Assembly: GCA_026984735.1 (NCBI GenBank)
Contig: JALSRN010000101.1
Location: 1 to 64,000 of the forward strand
DNA length: 64,000 nt
Source of the DNA: Sedimenticola sp.
GTDB lineage: Bacteria; Pseudomonadota; Gammaproteobacteria; Chromatiales; Chromatiaceae
Reading direction: 5' to 3'
Shown here: piece after piece, positions 61,624 to 64,000 of the stretch
Position numbering within the stretch: position 1 is the stretch's first letter
How the letters are laid out: each line of letters opens with the position of its first letter
Notes under the pieces: model-generated
What the model was told of the DNA's origin: nothing
The model's input: the letters and a program-made list of their open reading frames with translations, nothing else
Database searches by the model: none
Translations under genes and position numbers: made by a program

Positions 61624-62864
61624 GGCAGCAAATGTTCTCCCCGCCACAGATCTTCAATTCGTTCACGCTCCCGGACCAGATAGGCCTGGTCGCCGTCCAC
61701 CATCACTTCGGCGGCGCGGGGGCGGCTGTTGTAGTTGGAAGCCATGGCGAAGCCGTAGGCGCCGGCGGAGCGGACGGCCAGCAGGTCCCCCTCCTCGAGA
61801 GCAAGGCGGCGCTCCTTGCCCAGAAAATCGCCCGTTTCGCAAATGGGACCCACCAGATCCCAGGTCCTCACTTTCCCATCGCGCGCGCGCACCGGCACGA
61901 TCTCCTGCCAGCTGCCATAGAGAGCGGGGCGCAGCAGGTCGTTCATGGCGGCGTCCACGATGGCGAAATTTCTGGCCTCGGTGAGCTTGAGATACTCCAC
62001 CCGGGTCAGCAGCACCCCGGCGTTGGCGGCGATGGCGCGGCCCGGCTCCACCAAAATCTCCAGCTGGCGCCCCCGCAACCGGCGGGCCACGGCGTTCGCA
62101 TACTCGGCGGGCGCGGGCGGCTCTTCGTCGCGGTAGGGCACGCCCAGCCCGCCGCCGAGATCGAGATGGTCGAGGGCGATGCCTTCCTCGCCGAGACGAT
62201 CCACCAGCGCCAGCACCCGGTCGAGCGCATCGAGAAAGGGAGAGAGTTCCAGCAACTGGGAGCCGATGTGGCAGTCCACCCCCGAGAGGCGCAGGCCAGG
62301 CAGCTCCAGGGCGCGGCGGTAGAGGCGCAGCGCCTCCTCCATGGGGACGCCGAACTTGTTCTCTTTCAAGCCGGTGGAGATGTAGGGGTGGGTGCGGGCG
62401 TCCACGTCGGGATTGACGCGCAGGGCCACGGGCGCCTCGGCGCCGTGGGCGGAGGCCACCCGGGAGAGCCGCTCGAGCTCCGCTTCCGATTCCACGTTGA
62501 AGCAGCGGATGCCCAGTTCCAGGGCGCGCTCCATCTCGTCCACCCGCTTGCCCACCCCCGAGAAGACGATGCGTCCGGGATGACCGCCGGCCTTCACCAC
62601 CCGCTCCAGCTCCCCCAGCGAGACGATGTCGAAACCGGAGCCGAGGCGGGCGAGCAGATCGAGAACGGCCAGGTTGGAGTTGGCCTTCACCGCGTAGCAG
62701 ACCAAGTGGGGCCGGTTTCCGAAAGCGTCGTCGAACGCCCGCCAGTGGCGCTCCAGAGTGGCGCGGGAGTAGATGTAGCAGGGCGTGCCCCAGCGGCGGG
62801 CGATCTCCTCCAGGGGCACCTCCTCGGCATGGAGGTGGCCTTCACGGTAGCGAAAGTGGTCCAT
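61620..62864 (-). CDS. lysA: Diaminopimelate decarboxylase
   Basis: A 414-residue PLP enzyme that makes lysine from meso-[15 protein letters not shown] contains the PLP lysine; [11 protein letters not shown] and [20 protein letters not shown] bind phosphate and substrate; [14 protein letters not shown] holds the catalytic Cys from the partner subunit. The gene follows lptM with only three bases between, then dapF. Confidence 0.96.
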   Translation of the reverse strand: MDHFRYREGHLHAEEVPLEEIARRWGTPCYIYSRATLERHWRAFDDAFGNRPHLVCYAVKANSNLAVLDLLARLGSGFDIVSLGELERVVKAGGHPGRIVFSGVGKRVDEMERALELGIRCFNVESEAELERLSRVASAHGAEAPVALRVNPDVDARTHPYISTGLKENKFGVPMEEALRLYRRALELPGLRLSGVDCHIGSQLLELSPFLDALDRVLALVDRLGEEGIALDHLDLGGGLGVPYRDEEPPAPAEYANAVARRLRGRQLEILVEPGRAIAANAGVLLTRVEYLKLTEARNFAIVDAAMNDLLRPALYGSWQEIVPVRARDGKVRTWDLVGPICETGDFLGKERRLALEEGDLLAVRSAGAYGFAMASNYNSRPRAAEVMVDGDQAYLVRERERIEDLWRGEHLLP

Positions 62865-62867
62865 GGG

Positions 62868-62984
62868 CTACTGTTGATGTTGCTGTTGTTGCGGCGGCGG
62901 CATGTAGAGCGGTCCCTTGTGTCCGCAACCGCCCAGAGCCGGCAACAGGGCGAGGAGCAGAAAGGGCAGGGAGAAGCGCAGCAT
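62868..62984 (-). CDS. lptM: LptM-like small lipoprotein (YifL)
   Basis: A 38-residue lipoprotein: hydrophobic signal, lipobox LGGC and the conserved mature start CGHKGPLYMPPP. LptM stabilises the LptD/LptE lipopolysaccharide translocon. The mature peptide is only about 19 residues and ends in a Gln/His-rich tail (QQQQHQQ). It lies directly before lysA, its usual place. A TATACT -10 lies at 63016-63021 on this strand. Confidence 0.92.
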   Translation of the reverse strand: MLRFSLPFLLLALLPALGGCGHKGPLYMPPPQQQQHQQ

Positions 62985-63004
62985 CGACGACTGTCTCGTG
63001 ACTC

Positions 63005-63031
63005 TCAAAGGCGCTAGTATAACGCCTTTGA
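63005..63031. promoter_or_regulatory. Dyad spanning overlapping divergent promoters
   Basis: Nine-base arms TCAAAGGCG (63005-63013) and CGCCTTTGA (63023-63031) flank a nine-base spacer with TATACT (-10, minus, 63016-63021) and TATAAC (-10, plus, 63018-63023). It could be a shared operator or simply a hairpin between lptM and the esterase gene. Confidence 0.5.
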
Positions 63032-63050
63032 AACTTTACCCGGAGCGTCC

Positions 63051-63701
63051 GTGGACTATCCATCGCCTCTGGTCGTCGATCCTTCTGGAAGCGTGCGCCA
63101 TTCGATCGTCTGGCTGCACGGCCTGGGGGCGGACGGTCGCGATTTCCTGCCGGTGGCCGAGGCCCTGCGCCTGCCGCCCGAGCTGGGGGTGCGCTTCCTC
63201 TTCCCCCAAGCGCCGCGACGGCCGGTGACGGTGAACGGTGGGCTGGCGATGCCGGCCTGGTACGACATCTATTCCCTGGAAGCGGGCGCGCCGGTGGATC
63301 TCGAGGGGATCCGGCGTTCCGTGGCCTACGTGCAATCGCTGGTGCGGCAGGAGCAGGCGCGGGGCGTGGAGCCGGAGCGGGTGGTGCTGGCGGGCTTTTC
63401 CCAGGGCGGGCTGGTGGCGCTGGCGGCGGCCCTCCACGGTCGCGAAGCGCTGGCGGGGGTGGCGGCGCTCTCCACCTATCTGCCGCAGGCGGTGGTGCCG
63501 GAGATCGCGATCCCGCGCCGCGTCTTTCAGGCCCACGGCCGCCAGGACGAGGTGGTGCCCCTTTCGGCGGGAGTGGCGGCGCGAGACCGCCTGTTGGCCC
63601 AGGGGCACCAAGTGGCGTGGCACCAATACGACATGGGCCATACGGTTTGCGCGGAGGAGGTGGTCGATCTGCGGGTCTGGCTCATGGAAGCGCTGAGGTA
63701 G
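63051..63701 (+). CDS. Phospholipase/carboxylesterase family alpha/beta hydrolase
   Basis: A 216-residue cytoplasmic esterase. SIVWLHGLGADGRDF holds the oxyanion loop, VVLAGFSQGGLVAL the nucleophile Ser, GRQDEVVP the Asp and MGHTVC the His. Such enzymes hydrolyse short carboxyl esters and may act on thioesters or phospholipid by-products. The start is GTG 63051 with GGAG six bases upstream. It is divergent from lptM. Confidence 0.9.
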   Translation: MDYPSPLVVDPSGSVRHSIVWLHGLGADGRDFLPVAEALRLPPELGVRFLFPQAPRRPVTVNGGLAMPAWYDIYSLEAGAPVDLEGIRRSVAYVQSLVRQEQARGVEPERVVLAGFSQGGLVALAAALHGREALAGVAALSTYLPQAVVPEIAIPRRVFQAHGRQDEVVPLSAGVAARDRLLAQGHQVAWHQYDMGHTVCAEEVVDLRVWLMEALR

Positions 63702-63740
63702 GGCGGATGGAAGCCGCTCCGCATCGATATCGGCCTCTCC

Positions 63741-64000
63741 TCAATCGTACTCTTCGGCCCGGCGGGCGTCGCCCCGGACTTTCTCCGCCGGATAGCGCCG
63801 TTCGTTGATGGCGATCTTGCGGTTGGCGGCATCCAGAAGGTCGATCTCCAGCCGCTGGCCGAGCCGGACCAGATAGATGAGGATGTCGGCCAGCTCCAGG
63901 GCCACCGCCTCCTTTTTTTCCGGGGAGAGATTTTCGCTCTGCTCCTCGGTCAGCCATTGGAAGTGCTCCAACAGCTCGCCCGCTTCTCCCGCCAGCGCCA
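63741..64000 (-). CDS. MazG-like nucleotide pyrophosphohydrolase, C-terminal part
   Basis: The start lies beyond the right edge; about 86 residues are seen. GEAGELLEHFQWL and LELADILIYLVRLGQRLEIDL are the metal-binding helices (Glu, Glu, Asp) of MazG-like/dCTPase proteins, which hydrolyse non-canonical or excess NTPs. NRKIAINERRYPAEKVRGDA is the usual end. Confidence 0.88.
   Translation of the reverse strand, partial: ALAGEAGELLEHFQWLTEEQSENLSPEKKEAVALELADILIYLVRLGQRLEIDLLDAANRKIAINERRYPAEKVRGDARRAEEYD

Noticed and set aside
62842..63063. 73-codon minus-strand ORF over lptM
   Set aside because: It is a shadow frame; the 38-residue lptM frame has a lipobox and the conserved CGHKGPLY motif.
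1..64000. tRNA, rRNA, CRISPR or insertion sequence
   Set aside because: I looked for cloverleaf arms, regular repeats with unique spacers, and transposase motifs, and found none.

Overview
The window is a dense, GC-rich chromosomal segment from a gammaproteobacterium. The evidence is gene content and order: gpmI-envC-ctpA, hslVU near a DUF971-ubiE-ubiJ-ubiB block, and lptM-lysA-dapF-DUF484-xerC are all arrangements of that class. It makes ubiquinone (ubiE, ubiJ, ubiB, ubiD) and also carries an oxygen-sensitive class III ribonucleotide reductase, so a facultative or microaerophilic life is likely. I cannot name the genus. I see no tRNA, rRNA, CRISPR array, insertion sequence or prophage.

Layout. 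1-4.6 kb (+): end of gpmI, envC, ctpA, a DJ-1 family protein and an anchored protein of unknown function. 4.6-13.8 kb (-): hslV-hslU, two ArnT-like glycosyltransferases, DUF971, ubiE, ubiJ, ubiB. 14-17.7 kb: a TIGR01777-type epimerase (+), then a class III ribonucleotide reductase operon (-) with two NrdR boxes upstream. That reductase is split: the main gene stops after its zinc-binding end, and a separate 58-residue ORF (15440-15616) carries the glycyl-radical motif.

17.8-39.5 kb is a surface-polysaccharide locus. Rightward genes encode an LtaS-like phosphatase-superfamily membrane enzyme, a flippase, an FkbM methyltransferase, a GT4 and an O-antigen-ligase-like polymerase. Leftward genes encode VanZ proteins, a TIGR03790-like secreted protein, deacetylases, GT4, a PAPS sulfotransferase, GT2, a TPR protein, a second phosphatase-superfamily membrane enzyme and a GNAT-like acyltransferase. 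Several leftward genes overlap stop-to-start. Both sulfatase-like proteins have threonine at the nucleophile position, so they are more likely phospho-group transferases than sulfatases. UDP-glucuronate supply genes (ugd, a 4-epimerase) and an asparagine-synthase-like enzyme with a degenerate glutaminase half lie at 54.9-59.1 kb.

39.5-54.8 kb is mixed: a TraB-like membrane protein, an RND pump with an unusual cytoplasmic tail, small envelope proteins, ubiD, purC, an orphan Xre/MbcA/ParS-type antitoxin-like protein, typA, two tandem Slp lipoproteins and a MOSC protein. 59.2-64 kb: xerC, DUF484, dapF, lysA, lptM (-), an esterase (+) and the end of a MazG-like gene (-).

Starts were chosen by ribosome-binding site, family N-terminus and overlap with the upstream gene. 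Functional names rest on motif recognition by eye; no database search was run.
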